This document shows, in pieces, positions 8,232 through 16,618 of a stretch of DNA of 64,000 nucleotides. Under the pieces are notes generated by a model, which did no database searches, was not told where the DNA came from, and saw only the letters and a list, made by a program, of their open reading frames with translations. Every line of letters starts with the position of its first letter. The first letter of the stretch is position 1. The position numbers and the translations under genes are program-made. Source of the stretch: Croceicoccus sp. (GTDB taxonomy: Bacteria; Pseudomonadota; Alphaproteobacteria; Sphingomonadales; Sphingomonadaceae); assembly GCA_002694745.1 (NCBI GenBank), contig NZMY01000006.1, forward strand, positions 112,418 through 176,417. Direction: 5' to 3'.

Positions 8232-10697
8232 TCAGAAGCCCCAGATCAGCGAAGCGGTAAAGGCGCGCGGCGCGCCGATATTCACGAATTCGCCCGAAGT
8301 CGTCAGCCCGGTAGGCGCCGAGCCGATATACACCTCGTCGAAGATGTTGGTGACGTTGAACTGGACATAGCTGTTTTCCAGGTCTTCCTCGAACTGGCCC
8401 AGCGCGATGCGCAGATCCAGGTCGGCGGTGGTGTAACCCGGCAGCCTGATCGTGTTGATGTCGTTCAGATAACGCGACCCGGTGCGCTTGACCTGCGCGC
8501 CCAGTTCGACCGGACCCAGCGTTCCCTGCACGCGGCCACCGATCATGTAATCGGGTGCCCCTGCCTCGCGCTTGCCGGCGGTTGCGGCAAAGCTGTCCGC
8601 GCCGGTCTGCACATCGTCCTTGATCTCGGATTCGAGATACGAACCCCAGACATAGAACAGCAGGTCGTCGATCGGCCGATAGGCGATGCTGCCGTCGATG
8701 CCGTATTTCTCGACCTTGCCGAGGTTGCGCGTGACGCTGCAATCGCAATCGAGGTTATAGGCCGTGGCAAGGCGGTTGTCGTAACCGTTGTACCATGCGG
8801 TCAGCTGCGCCTGGATCGACCGGTTCTGCCAGCGCAGGCCCAGATCGAACGAGTCCGACGTTTCCGGATCGGGCTCCACATTCGCGAGGATCGAACCGTA
8901 CAGCGCATCGGTGCCCGGAACCGACAGGTTCTTGGCATAGCTGGCGAAGAGGTTGAAATCGTCGGTGATGTTGAAGGTCGCGCCGACGTTGGGGAGGAAC
9001 TTGCTGTAATCCACCGTCCGCGAGACAGGGCCCGCGTAGTCCGGGTTCTCAGCCAGATAGGCCGCGATGTCGTCCGCACCGTTGATGCAGTTGACGTTGC
9101 CCGACGTGTCGGTCGTGACGCAGTACTGGTTCAGCTCGCGCTTGAAGAACGGCACTCGCGCGCCCACCAGAACATTCAGCGCATCGTCGAGGAACTCGCC
9201 GCGATATTCGCCCGAAACCTGATGCAGCTGCGCGACCGACTTGCGGTTACGCTTCTGCGGGGCTTCGCCGTTCAGATCCAGATAGGGATCGTTGATCGCA
9301 AAGACGTCGACAGGCTCGGCATTGGGCAGCAGGCGGCCCGAGGTGCCGGTCTGGCGGTGCTGGGCACGGTCGAACGTATAGGCCACGCGGAAGCGGTTGA
9401 ACTCGTTCAGCTCCCACGCGAGGTTGGCGATAACGCCGTACCGGTCGGTCTGCGTCTGGCTGGGCGACAGGATCGTGACATAGTCCAGCGTGTCGCCATC
9501 GCCGTTCAGGTCGGTCGCGCCGAAGAAATAATACTGGGTGCTGCGATCGGGACGCGCGGGGTTGCGCGGATCGGTGGTGAAGATGCCGCCGGTGTAGCCG
9601 TCGGGCGAAAAGCCTTCGTAACCGACCGACGTGCCGCCGCCATTGGCCTTCACATACTGATAGAACGGATCGACCGTCAGGACGAGCGGCTCTGCCAGCG
9701 TGAAGCGCGAATTGATGCGGACGTTGCCGGTGTTCGACGGGTTGTAGCGACGCTCGAACGGGGTGCCGCAGCTGTTATAGCTGTCCTGCTCGCCCGTGAC
9801 GCCTTCGACCGTGGTACAGGGCGTCCCGTCGGAAAGGTCGTAGAAGCGATCGCTCGGCTCCTGAATCGGGCTAGGCTCACCGGTATAGCGGAAGGGCGAT
9901 CCGTTGAAGTTGTTCCGGTTCTCGTTGTAGTGGCCGGACACGGCGACGAAATCGCCATAGTCACCGAACGGCTGGAAGATCTTGCCGTTGTACTGCTGCT
10001 TGTCGACGCCGCCATAGTTCGAGAACGTCGAATCGTTCTGCGTCTTCGAGGCGGTGAAATAGGCCTTCAGACCGCCCGGGGTCAGCTCGCCCGTCTCGAT
10101 CTTGGCGAACACGCGGTACATCATGCGATCGCCCGGATTGCCGCGCGAGATGATGTTGCCATAGGTCAGCGCGGTCATGATGCCGAATTCGTCATCAGGC
10201 AGCTTGGTGCGGATGTTGATCGTACCGCCCGCTGCCGATGCGGTCGGGCTATCGACGTCGGTCGAACCCAGGCTGACGGTCGCGCTCTCGATGATCTCGG
10301 GATCGACCATCTGGTTGGTGTAGAGCGCGTAATTGCCCGAATCATTGAGCGGGATACCGTCCAGCGTCTGCGAGATGCGGTCCGAAGAGAAGCCGCGGAT
10401 GGTGAAATTGCCGCCAAGCGATCCGAAAGGATCGTTGTTGGTAAAGCTGACGCCCGGTACGAGATTGAGCGTATCGTTGATCGTCTGGCCCGGGATCTGG
10501 CGCAGGATCAGTTCCGAATCGAGCTGGACCTTGGCCTTGGGCGTGTCGGGGATCTCGACACCGCCGACATCGCTCGACAGTGCGCCGGTGACGATGATGG
10601 CGTCTTCGAAATCGATCGAGCCGGTCGACTGGGCATGGGCGGAGACCGGCAGGGCGATTGCGACGATCGCCGTGCTGCGCAGAAGAAGAGTCTTCAT
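8232..10697 (-). CDS. TonB-dependent outer membrane receptor
   Basis: An 821-residue ligand-gated outer-membrane channel energised by TonB. A signal peptide of about 22 residues ends at AHAQS. The plug domain follows (about 50-170) with RQIPGQTINDTLNLVPGV and the typical FTIRGFSSDR. A large beta-barrel runs to a C-terminal aromatic residue (LIWGF). The cargo cannot be read from sequence: no siderophore, vitamin or sugar-utilisation genes are adjacent. It appears monocistronic. Barrel and plug architecture are secure; a role in iron or other nutrient uptake is only a family expectation. Confidence 0.9.
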   Translation of the reverse strand: MKTLLLRSTAIVAIALPVSAHAQSTGSIDFEDAIIVTGALSSDVGGVEIPDTPKAKVQLDSELILRQIPGQTINDTLNLVPGVSFTNNDPFGSLGGNFTIRGFSSDRISQTLDGIPLNDSGNYALYTNQMVDPEIIESATVSLGSTDVDSPTASAAGGTINIRTKLPDDEFGIMTALTYGNIISRGNPGDRMMYRVFAKIETGELTPGGLKAYFTASKTQNDSTFSNYGGVDKQQYNGKIFQPFGDYGDFVAVSGHYNENRNNFNGSPFRYTGEPSPIQEPSDRFYDLSDGTPCTTVEGVTGEQDSYNSCGTPFERRYNPSNTGNVRINSRFTLAEPLVLTVDPFYQYVKANGGGTSVGYEGFSPDGYTGGIFTTDPRNPARPDRSTQYYFFGATDLNGDGDTLDYVTILSPSQTQTDRYGVIANLAWELNEFNRFRVAYTFDRAQHRQTGTSGRLLPNAEPVDVFAINDPYLDLNGEAPQKRNRKSVAQLHQVSGEYRGEFLDDALNVLVGARVPFFKRELNQYCVTTDTSGNVNCINGADDIAAYLAENPDYAGPVSRTVDYSKFLPNVGATFNITDDFNLFASYAKNLSVPGTDALYGSILANVEPDPETSDSFDLGLRWQNRSIQAQLTAWYNGYDNRLATAYNLDCDCSVTRNLGKVEKYGIDGSIAYRPIDDLLFYVWGSYLESEIKDDVQTGADSFAATAGKREAGAPDYMIGGRVQGTLGPVELGAQVKRTGSRYLNDINTIRLPGYTTADLDLRIALGQFEEDLENSYVQFNVTNIFDEVYIGSAPTGLTTSGEFVNIGAPRAFTASLIWGF

Positions 10698-11001
10698 GGC
10701 TGAATATATTTCCCTGAGTGTTTTTCCGAACGGCAGGGCATACGAATCTCGCCCTTGCTGCGCCGCGGCATAAGCGTGCCTATGTGACGAGCGAGTGACA
10801 GAACGACGTATATCCCTCCGCGATGACCGGACAATCTGATTAAAAACCGCGATTTTTCAGGGGTCGCTCCGCCAGATGAGGCCTCTGATCTCGGCACTAC
10901 TGACAAAGATGAAACCACATTTATGCCGCCCTGCGGCAAATGTGCAACGCTTTACACCTGCGCACTTTCCCTGGCATGTCGGGTCGCTTAGAACGGTGCG
11001 C
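10698..11001. other. divergent intergenic region between TonB receptor and CDF transporter
   Basis: About 300 bp carries both promoters. The dyad at 10916-10944 is the only clear structure. An AT-rich patch (GATTAAAAACC, about 10838-10848) may belong to a promoter, but I cannot assign -35 and -10 boxes with confidence. No ORF is convincing here. Confidence 0.4.
10916..10944. promoter_or_regulatory. inverted repeat upstream of the CDF transporter
   Basis: CACATTT and AAATGTG form perfect 7-bp arms around a 15-bp centre, with a further inner GCCG/CGGC pairing. It lies about 60 bp before the transporter start and 220 bp before the divergent receptor start. It could be an operator for a metal-responsive regulator or an RNA hairpin. 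It does not match a site I can name. Confidence 0.35.
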
Positions 11002-11931
11002 ATGGGATCGTCGCACAATCACGCCCCGGGCCACGGGCATTCACACGACCACGCACCTGCCAGCTTCGACCGAGCCTTCGCCGTCGGCGTTGCACTCAAT
11101 ACCGTTTTCGTTGCGGTCGAGGCTGCGGCGGGGCTGTGGTACGGATCGATGGCGCTGGTCGCCGATGCGGGCCATAATCTCTCCGACGTCCTGTCACTGC
11201 TGATCGCCTGGGGTGCCAGCGCCGCGGCGCGCAAGCCGCCGTCGGAACGCTTTACCTATGGGCTGAAGTCCAGCTCGATCCTCGCGGCGCTGGCCAATGC
11301 GTCGCTGCTGCTGGTCGCGCTGGGCGCCATCGCGATCGAGACGGTGCGCCGCCTTTTCGACCCCGCACCGGTTGAGCCGGGGGCCGTCATGATCGTCGCT
11401 GGCATAGGCATCGTCATCAATACGGCGACCGCCCTGATGTTCATGCGCGGTCGAAAGGACGACCTCAACATCAGGGGCGCCTATCTGCACATGGCCGCTG
11501 ATGCCGCCGTGTCGGCCGGCGTGGTCGTGGCCGGCATCTTGATCGCGCTGACCGGCTGGCTGTGGATCGATCCCGTCGCCAGCCTGCTGATCGTCGCCGT
11601 CATCGCAGCCGGTACCTGGGGCCTGCTGAAAGACAGCGTGAAGATGAGTCTGCTGGCCGTGCCCGATACGATCCACATGCCAGAAGTTCGCTCAGCGCTG
11701 CTGAAACAGCCGGGCGTAGCGGCGATCCACGACCTGCACGTCTGGCCGATGAGCACCACCGAAACCGCCCTCACAGCCCATCTGGTCATGCCGCAAGGGC
11801 ACCCGGGCGATGCGTTCCTGCACGATCTCGCCCACCGGCTGGACCACGATTTCGGCATTCACCATTCGACGTTCCAAGTCGAATTGTCGGCTGAGGCTGG
11901 CTGCGTCCTCGAAGATTCCGGGCGGGTCTAG
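11002..11931 (+). CDS. cation diffusion facilitator (ZitB/CzcD-like zinc exporter)
   Basis: A 309-residue inner-membrane metal/proton antiporter. It has a His-rich N-terminus (residues 5-17), six predicted membrane helices and a cytoplasmic C-terminal domain. The transport site is visible as Asp55-His58-Asp62 (ADAGHNLSD) in helix 2 and His163/Asp167 (HMAADAAVS) in helix 5, the His/Asp arrangement of Zn-transporting CDFs. ATG 11002 was chosen because the upstream extension is not hydrophobic or conserved-looking. It stands alone, facing away from the TonB receptor. Confidence 0.9.
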   Translation: MGSSHNHAPGHGHSHDHAPASFDRAFAVGVALNTVFVAVEAAAGLWYGSMALVADAGHNLSDVLSLLIAWGASAAARKPPSERFTYGLKSSSILAALANASLLLVALGAIAIETVRRLFDPAPVEPGAVMIVAGIGIVINTATALMFMRGRKDDLNIRGAYLHMAADAAVSAGVVVAGILIALTGWLWIDPVASLLIVAVIAAGTWGLLKDSVKMSLLAVPDTIHMPEVRSALLKQPGVAAIHDLHVWPMSTTETALTAHLVMPQGHPGDAFLHDLAHRLDHDFGIHHSTFQVELSAEAGCVLEDSGRV

Positions 11932-11970
11932 GCGCGATTCCATCGGCAGTCCGCCCGCTTTTTGGAACGT

Positions 11971-12004
11971 AAAAAGGGGCCGGAAGCGCTAGCCTCCAGC
12001 CCCT
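11971..12004 (-). terminator. terminator of clpX (possibly bidirectional)
   Basis: AGGGGCCGGAAGC pairs with GCCTCCAGCCCCT around a GCTA loop with two mismatches. Read on the minus strand, the hairpin is followed by TTTTT, so it fits termination of clpX. It may also stop the converging CDF transcript. Confidence 0.75.
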
Positions 12005-12055
12005 CTTCAATGCTTTGTAGAAGTCCGGCCGATCAAGCCGTGCGGACCACCAGGA

Positions 12056-13312
12056 TCAGGCAGCGGCTTCCTTGCCCTTCAGAACCTGCACGGGCTCCTT
12101 GCGGCCTTCGACCACGTCCTTGTCGACCACGATCTCCGACACGCCTTCCATGGTCGGCAGGTCAAACATCGTATCGAGCAGGATCGCTTCCACGATCGAA
12201 CGGAGGCCACGTGCACCGGTCTTGCGCTGGATCGCCTTGCCGGCAATCGCTTCGAGCGCATCGTCGGTGAAGCTCAGCTGCACATCCTCAAGCTCGAACA
12301 GCTTCTGATACTGCTTGACCAGCGCGTTCTTAGGCTCGTTCAGGATCTTGACGAGCGCCTCGACGTCGAGGTCTTCCAGCGTGGCGATCACCGGCAGACG
12401 ACCGACGAATTCGGGGATGAGGCCGAACTTCAACAGATCTTCCGGCTCCGCCTTGGACAGCAGTTCGCCGACCTTGCGCTTTTCCGGATCGGCGACATGC
12501 GCGCCAAAACCGATCGAGCGCTTCTGCAAACGGTCGGAGATCAGCTTTTCCAGTCCCGCGAACGCGCCGCCGCAGATGAACAGGATATTGGTCGTATCGA
12601 CCTGCAGGAACTCCTGCTGCGGATGCTTGCGGCCGCCCTGCGGCGGAACCGAAGCGGTCGTGCCTTCCATCAGCTTCAGCAAGGCCTGCTGCACGCCCTC
12701 ACCCGATACGTCGCGCGTGATCGAAGGGTTTTCGGCCTTGCGCGTGATCTTGTCGATCTCGTCGATATAGACGATCCCGTGCTGCGCCTTCTCGACATTG
12801 TAGTCGGAGGACTGGAGCAGCTTGAGGATGATGTTCTCGACATCTTCGCCCACGTAGCCGGCCTCGGTCAGCGTGGTGGCATCGGCCATGGTGAACGGCA
12901 CATCGAACGTGCGCGCCAGCGTCTGGGCCAGCAGCGTCTTGCCCGAACCGGTGGGACCCACCAGCAGGATGTTCGACTTCGCCAGCTCGACATCGCTCGA
13001 CTTGCCCGAGTGACGCAGACGCTTGTAATGGTTGTGAACCGCGACCGAGAGCACGCGCTTCGCGCGGTCCTGACCGATCACGTAATCGTTCAGGGTCTGA
13101 AAGATCTCGATCGGCGGGGGAACGCCCGCGTCCTTCTTGCCCGCGATGCCCGCCTTCGTTTCCTCGCGGATGATGTCGTTGCAAAGCTCGACACACTCGT
13201 CGCAGATGAAAACGGTCGGTCCGGCGATCAGCTTGCGCACTTCGTGCTGCGATTTCCCGCAGAAGCTGCAGTACAGGGTGCTCTTGCTGTCGGATCCGCT
13301 CACTTTGGTCAT
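12056..13312 (-). CDS. clpX: ATP-dependent Clp protease ATP-binding subunit ClpX
   Basis: A 418-residue AAA+ unfoldase that feeds substrates to ClpP. The N-terminal zinc-binding domain has Cys15, Cys18, Cys37 and Cys40. Walker A is GPTGSGKT at 119-126 and Walker B is VYIDEIDK at 181-188. The pore and sensor regions ([14 protein letters not shown]) follow. In alphaproteobacteria ClpXP degrades CtrA. The start at 13312 ([10 protein letters not shown]) matches the family; an upstream ATG at 13399 would add 29 untypical residues. clpP lies about 290 bp upstream on the same strand. Confidence 0.96.
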   Translation of the reverse strand: MTKVSGSDSKSTLYCSFCGKSQHEVRKLIAGPTVFICDECVELCNDIIREETKAGIAGKKDAGVPPPIEIFQTLNDYVIGQDRAKRVLSVAVHNHYKRLRHSGKSSDVELAKSNILLVGPTGSGKTLLAQTLARTFDVPFTMADATTLTEAGYVGEDVENIILKLLQSSDYNVEKAQHGIVYIDEIDKITRKAENPSITRDVSGEGVQQALLKLMEGTTASVPPQGGRKHPQQEFLQVDTTNILFICGGAFAGLEKLISDRLQKRSIGFGAHVADPEKRKVGELLSKAEPEDLLKFGLIPEFVGRLPVIATLEDLDVEALVKILNEPKNALVKQYQKLFELEDVQLSFTDDALEAIAGKAIQRKTGARGLRSIVEAILLDTMFDLPTMEGVSEIVVDKDVVEGRKEPVQVLKGKEAAA

Positions 13313-13602
13313 AAAAGTCTCGTAAAACGCCCGCAGAGTCGGGCCAAACTCAAACTTACGCGTTGATTTCAGAGAATCAACCGCAGGCACATAGCGCACC
13401 CGGCCTTAGAGTGCATAAACGAAAGGGCCTGTATATCCGATTAAAAGGCCTGTGCGATTAAAAGGATATATGTAGCGCTTGTCGATGCTACGCGCGAATT
13501 AGGGGGTATGGCTCATAAGAGCCATGACGCTTCGGCGGGCCGTGCACCGGGGCCAGTCGGACCGGCGCGGCCCAAGAGGTGCGCCGGTCCTGCCATTCAG
13601 GG
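13313..13602. other. intergenic region between clpP and clpX with hairpins and a direct repeat
   Basis: This gap holds a perfect 10-bp hairpin, GGACCGGCGC with GCGCCGGTCC (13559-13590), just after the clpP stop. It has no T tract. A second hairpin is ATGGCTC-ATAA-GAGCCAT (13508-13525). The 11-mer CGATTAAAAGG occurs twice (13438-13448 and 13455-13465), 17 bp apart. These may contribute to clpX promoter control; no gene is seen. Confidence 0.45.
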
Positions 13603-14244
13603 TCAGATTTCGCCCGCCGCGTCGGCTCGCGAGACGAAGACCTTGTCGACGATGCCGAATTCGCGCGCCTCCTCAGCCTCGAGGAAGGTGTCGCGGTCCA
13701 TCGCACGCTCGATCTCTTCAAGCGGCTTGCCGGTGTATTTCACGTAAAGCTCGTTCATCCGGCGGCGGATGCGCAGGATTTCGCGGGCCTGGATCTCAAT
13801 ATCCGAAGCCATGCCCTGCGCGCCGCCCGAAGGCTGGTGCACCATGATGCGCGCGCTGGGGAGCGCGATGCGCATGCCCGGTTCACCCGCAGCCAGCAGA
13901 AAGCTGCCCATGGATGCGGCCTGGCCGATGCAGACCGTCGACACGCGCGGCTTGATATATTGCATCGTGTCATGGATCGCCATGCCCGCCGTGACGACGC
14001 CGCCCGGCGAGTTGATATACATCGAGATGTCCTTGGTGCTGTCTTCCGATTCGAGGAAGAGCAGCTGCGCCACGATCAGCGATGCCATGTGGTCTTCGAC
14101 CCGTCCGGTCACGAAGACGATGCGTTCGCGCAGCAGGCGCGAGAAAATGTCGAAGCTGCGTTCGCCGCGGCTGGTCTGTTCGACGACCACGGGCACGAGC
14201 GCGCCGGTCACTGGGTCGATACGCATGTTCCCGATCTGATTCAT
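13603..14244 (-). CDS. clpP: ATP-dependent Clp protease proteolytic subunit ClpP
   Basis: A 213-residue serine peptidase forming the tetradecameric degradation chamber. The triad is Ser111 (GQAASMGS), His136 (MVHQPSGG) and Asp185, with the 49-residue His-Asp spacing found in E. coli ClpP. Start ATG 14244 ([10 protein letters not shown]) is preferred; residues upstream of it are not family-like. It lies between tig and clpX in the conserved order tig-clpP-clpX. Confidence 0.95.
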   Translation of the reverse strand: MNQIGNMRIDPVTGALVPVVVEQTSRGERSFDIFSRLLRERIVFVTGRVEDHMASLIVAQLLFLESEDSTKDISMYINSPGGVVTAGMAIHDTMQYIKPRVSTVCIGQAASMGSFLLAAGEPGMRIALPSARIMVHQPSGGAQGMASDIEIQAREILRIRRRMNELYVKYTGKPLEEIERAMDRDTFLEAEEAREFGIVDKVFVSRADAAGEI

Positions 14245-14388
14245 GAAATCCTCTATGCAGTCTGGACCGCCTATGTCGGGCCTGCCCCGCCGTTGTTCAA
14301 CCCCGTGCGGCGCACCCTCCACGGGACAGTTTGCGGGGGCGTTCCGGATTAGCGTTGGCGCAGACCCGATCAGCGCGTCCGGCGCGGC

Positions 14389-14419
14389 AAAAGGGCCGCA
14401 AGGCTTGCGCCCGCGGCCC
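14389..14419 (-). terminator. terminator after trigger factor
   Basis: On the minus strand GGGCCGC and GCGGCCC form a stem closing a 13-base loop and are followed by TTTT. It lies about 30 bp beyond the tig stop and before clpP. Confidence 0.7.
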
Positions 14420-14447
14420 TCCTGTAACTACCCATTGCGGGCCGCAA

Positions 14448-16109
14448 TTATTCGGCGTCGGCCTTCTTGGCGGGCGCCTTCTTGGCAGCAGGCTTCTTCG
14501 CCGGTGCCTTCTTGGCGGCAGGCTTGGCATCCGCCTCGCCCTCGTCAGCCGCCTTCTTGGCCGGAGCCTTCTTGGCCGGCGCTTTCTTCGCGGCAGGCTT
14601 TGCGTCCGTCTCGGCGTCGTCGGCCTTCTTGGCAGGGGCCTTCTTCGCCGGAGCCTTCTTGGCCGCGGGCTTTGCCTCGGCCTCATCCTCGGCAGCGTCG
14701 TCGGCCTTCTTCGCAGGGGCCTTCTTTGCCGCAGGCTTCTTGGCCGCTGCCTTCTTGGGTGCGGCGTCCGCTTCCGCGCCTTCCTCGGCCTCGATCGCGG
14801 CCTGCAGTTCCTCACGCGTCACTTCGCGCTCGGTCACGTCGGCCTTGTCGAACAGGAAGTCGACGACCTTGTCCTCGTACAAAGGCGCGCGCAGCTGGGC
14901 GGCGGCCATCGGTTCCGAACGGACATATTCCATGAAGCGCTGGCGATCCTCGGGGCGGTACTGCTGCGCCGCCTGCTGGACCAGCATCTGCATTTCCTGA
15001 TTGCTGACCTCGACGCCGTTGGCCTGGCCGATTTCCGACAGCAGCAGGCCCAGGCGCACGCGGCGCTCGGCGATCTTGCGATAGTCGTCCTTCTCGGCCT
15101 CGATTTCCTTCATCGCGGCTTCGGGATCTTCCTCGTGGCTGGCTTCGTGCTGAAGCTGCTGCCAGATCTGCTCGAACTCGGCATCGACCATCTGGCCGGG
15201 GACCGGGAAATCGTGACCGGCGGCCAGCGCGTCGAGAAGCTGGCGTTTCATCTGCGTGCGGGTGAGGCCAGCGGTTTCCTGCTCAAGCTGCGCCTTGAGC
15301 AGTTCCTTGAGCTTGTCGAGACCTTCGAGGCCGAGCGACTTGGCGAACTCGTCGTCGATTTTGGTCTCGCCCGGGACCTTCACCGCCTTCACGGTGATGT
15401 CGAACTGGGCTTCCTTGCCGGCGAGATGCGCGGCGGGATAATCTTCGGGGAAGGTAACCGTGATGGTCTTTTCCTCACCGGTCTTCACGCCGGTCAGCTG
15501 TTCCTCGAAACCGGGGATGAAGCGGCCCGCGCCGATTTCCAGCGGAGCGTCCTCGGCCTTGCCGCCTTCGAATTCCTCACCGTCGAGCTTGCCGACGAAA
15601 TCGATGATCAGCTGATCGCCTTCGCCCGCCTTGTGCGTCTTCTTGGCGTCCTCGAAGCTCTTCTGGCCCTCGGCGAACTTGGCAACCGCCTCGTCCACGG
15701 CTTCGTCGCTGACGGGAACGACCAGGCGCTCCAGCTTCAGCCCGTCGGTGTCGGGCGTTTCGATCGCGGGCAGGATTTCCAGCTCGATCGAGACTTCGGC
15801 GTCCTTGCCTTCTTCATAGTCTTCGCCAAGAGAAACGGCGGGCTGCATCGCGGGGCGCAGCTTGTGCTCGGCCATGACCTTGTCGACGCTTTCGCGCACG
15901 GTCTTGTTCAGCACGTCGGCGTGGATCGCCTCGCCATGCATCTTCTTGACCAGATTCGCAGGCACCTTGCCGGGGCGAAAGCCGGGCATACGGACCTGCG
16001 GCGCGATCTTCTTGATCTCGGCGCTGACCTTGTCGGCGATCTCGCCGGCAGGAATCTTGACGGTGTAGGCTCGGGCAAGCCCGTCATTCTTGGTTTCGGA
16101 AATCTGCAT
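14448..16109 (-). CDS. tig: trigger factor with a long Lys/Ala/Pro-rich C-terminal tail
   Basis: A 553-residue ribosome-associated chaperone and peptidyl-prolyl isomerase. The ribosome-docking signature GFRPGKVP is at 43-50, followed by the FKBP-like domain ([14 protein letters not shown]) and the C-terminal chaperone arms. Ordinary trigger factors end near 430-450 residues. Here residues 447-553 form a histone H1-like extension of repeated [10 protein letters not shown] units broken by acidic spacers. The tail is in frame and ends with a normal stop and terminator, so it appears genuine. It may add RNA, DNA or ribosome affinity; this is inference. Confidence 0.95.
   Translation of the reverse strand: MQISETKNDGLARAYTVKIPAGEIADKVSAEIKKIAPQVRMPGFRPGKVPANLVKKMHGEAIHADVLNKTVRESVDKVMAEHKLRPAMQPAVSLGEDYEEGKDAEVSIELEILPAIETPDTDGLKLERLVVPVSDEAVDEAVAKFAEGQKSFEDAKKTHKAGEGDQLIIDFVGKLDGEEFEGGKAEDAPLEIGAGRFIPGFEEQLTGVKTGEEKTITVTFPEDYPAAHLAGKEAQFDITVKAVKVPGETKIDDEFAKSLGLEGLDKLKELLKAQLEQETAGLTRTQMKRQLLDALAAGHDFPVPGQMVDAEFEQIWQQLQHEASHEEDPEAAMKEIEAEKDDYRKIAERRVRLGLLLSEIGQANGVEVSNQEMQMLVQQAAQQYRPEDRQRFMEYVRSEPMAAAQLRAPLYEDKVVDFLFDKADVTEREVTREELQAAIEAEEGAEADAAPKKAAAKKPAAKKAPAKKADDAAEDEAEAKPAAKKAPAKKAPAKKADDAETDAKPAAKKAPAKKAPAKKAADEGEADAKPAAKKAPAKKPAAKKAPAKKADAE
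14451..14771 (-). repeat. degenerate coding repeat in the tig tail
   Basis: About 107 codons built from [20 protein letters not shown] blocks. There are three larger copies, each opened by a short acidic linker ([28 protein letters not shown]). Blocks are about 24-30 codons long. The repetition also makes long meaningless frames on the other strand. Such repeats can vary in copy number between strains. Confidence 0.85.
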
Positions 16110-16192
16110 GATGTCTCTTTCAGGCGTCGCTGTATTGCGTTCTCTGGGAGCCGCACGGACTGCAAAGGGCCGCGATCAATGCGCGGCGAGCC

Positions 16193-16277
16193 TGGTGCGG
16201 GCGAAGGGACTCGAACCCCCACATCTTGCGATACCAGAACCTAAATCTGGCGCGTCTACCAGTTCCGCCACGCCCGC
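16193..16277 (-). tRNA. tRNA-Leu (anticodon TAG)
   Basis: The minus strand folds as a class II tRNA. The acceptor arms GCGGGCG and CGCCCGC pair, followed by discriminator A and an encoded CCA. The anticodon stem CCAGA/TCTGG encloses the loop TTTAGGT, giving anticodon TAG. A variable arm is present and the T arm carries GTTCGAGTC. It lies between tig (same strand) and a small plus-strand gene. Confidence 0.95.
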
Positions 16278-16424
16278 GTTGCCCCGTGCCGACCAGCGGA
16301 CAGGATTTTCAGGCTCGCGGGCCTCTATCGGACGTACGGCAAAAGAGCAAGCGCATTGGCGGATGGCGGCCGGATGCCGCAAGCCGCGGCCGGATCATTC
16401 GCCGCGCCCACGCGTTTTACCGGC

Positions 16425-16613
16425 ATGGCTACACAACCCAATATCCCATCGCCCGACACGATCGAACCGGCCGCGCCGCCCGAAGCGCCCGTGACGCCCA
16501 CGCCGCAGGAAGCCCCCGGCGAGCCCGCTCGCCCCGACGAGATCGAAACGCCGACACCCGATATCGACAATCCCGATCCGGTCTTGCCGGAAACGCCGCC
16601 CCCGCCCGATTGA
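16425..16613 (+). CDS. small proline/glutamate-rich protein of unknown function
   Basis: A 62-residue acidic, Pro-rich, low-complexity reading (for example PSPDTIEPAAPPEAPV and ETPTPDIDNP) with no membrane segment or known domain. It is probably disordered. It begins at ATG 16425 and ends 5 bp before the convergent sppA stop. Strong bias against random GC-frame composition and a neat fit in the gap suggest a real gene, but I cannot assign a function. A longer start at 16356 is possible. Confidence 0.5.
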   Translation: MATQPNIPSPDTIEPAAPPEAPVTPTPQEAPGEPARPDEIETPTPDIDNPDPVLPETPPPPD

Positions 16614-16618
16614 CCGGA

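Noticed and set aside
9222..10703. 493-codon open frame antisense to the TonB receptor
   Set aside because: Composition is Arg/Ala/Val/Ile-rich with no domain, and the opposite strand encodes a full receptor with signal peptide and plug. It is a GC-driven shadow.
14451..14771. Possible CRISPR or structural DNA repeat array
   Set aside because: Repeats are degenerate, in codon register, have no uniform spacers and continue the tig frame, so they are coding repeats.
14331..16244. 637-codon open frame antisense to tig, with Leu/Arg repeats
   Set aside because: The repeats are the complement of the Lys/Ala/Pro tail of trigger factor; the tRNA and tig on the minus strand explain the region.
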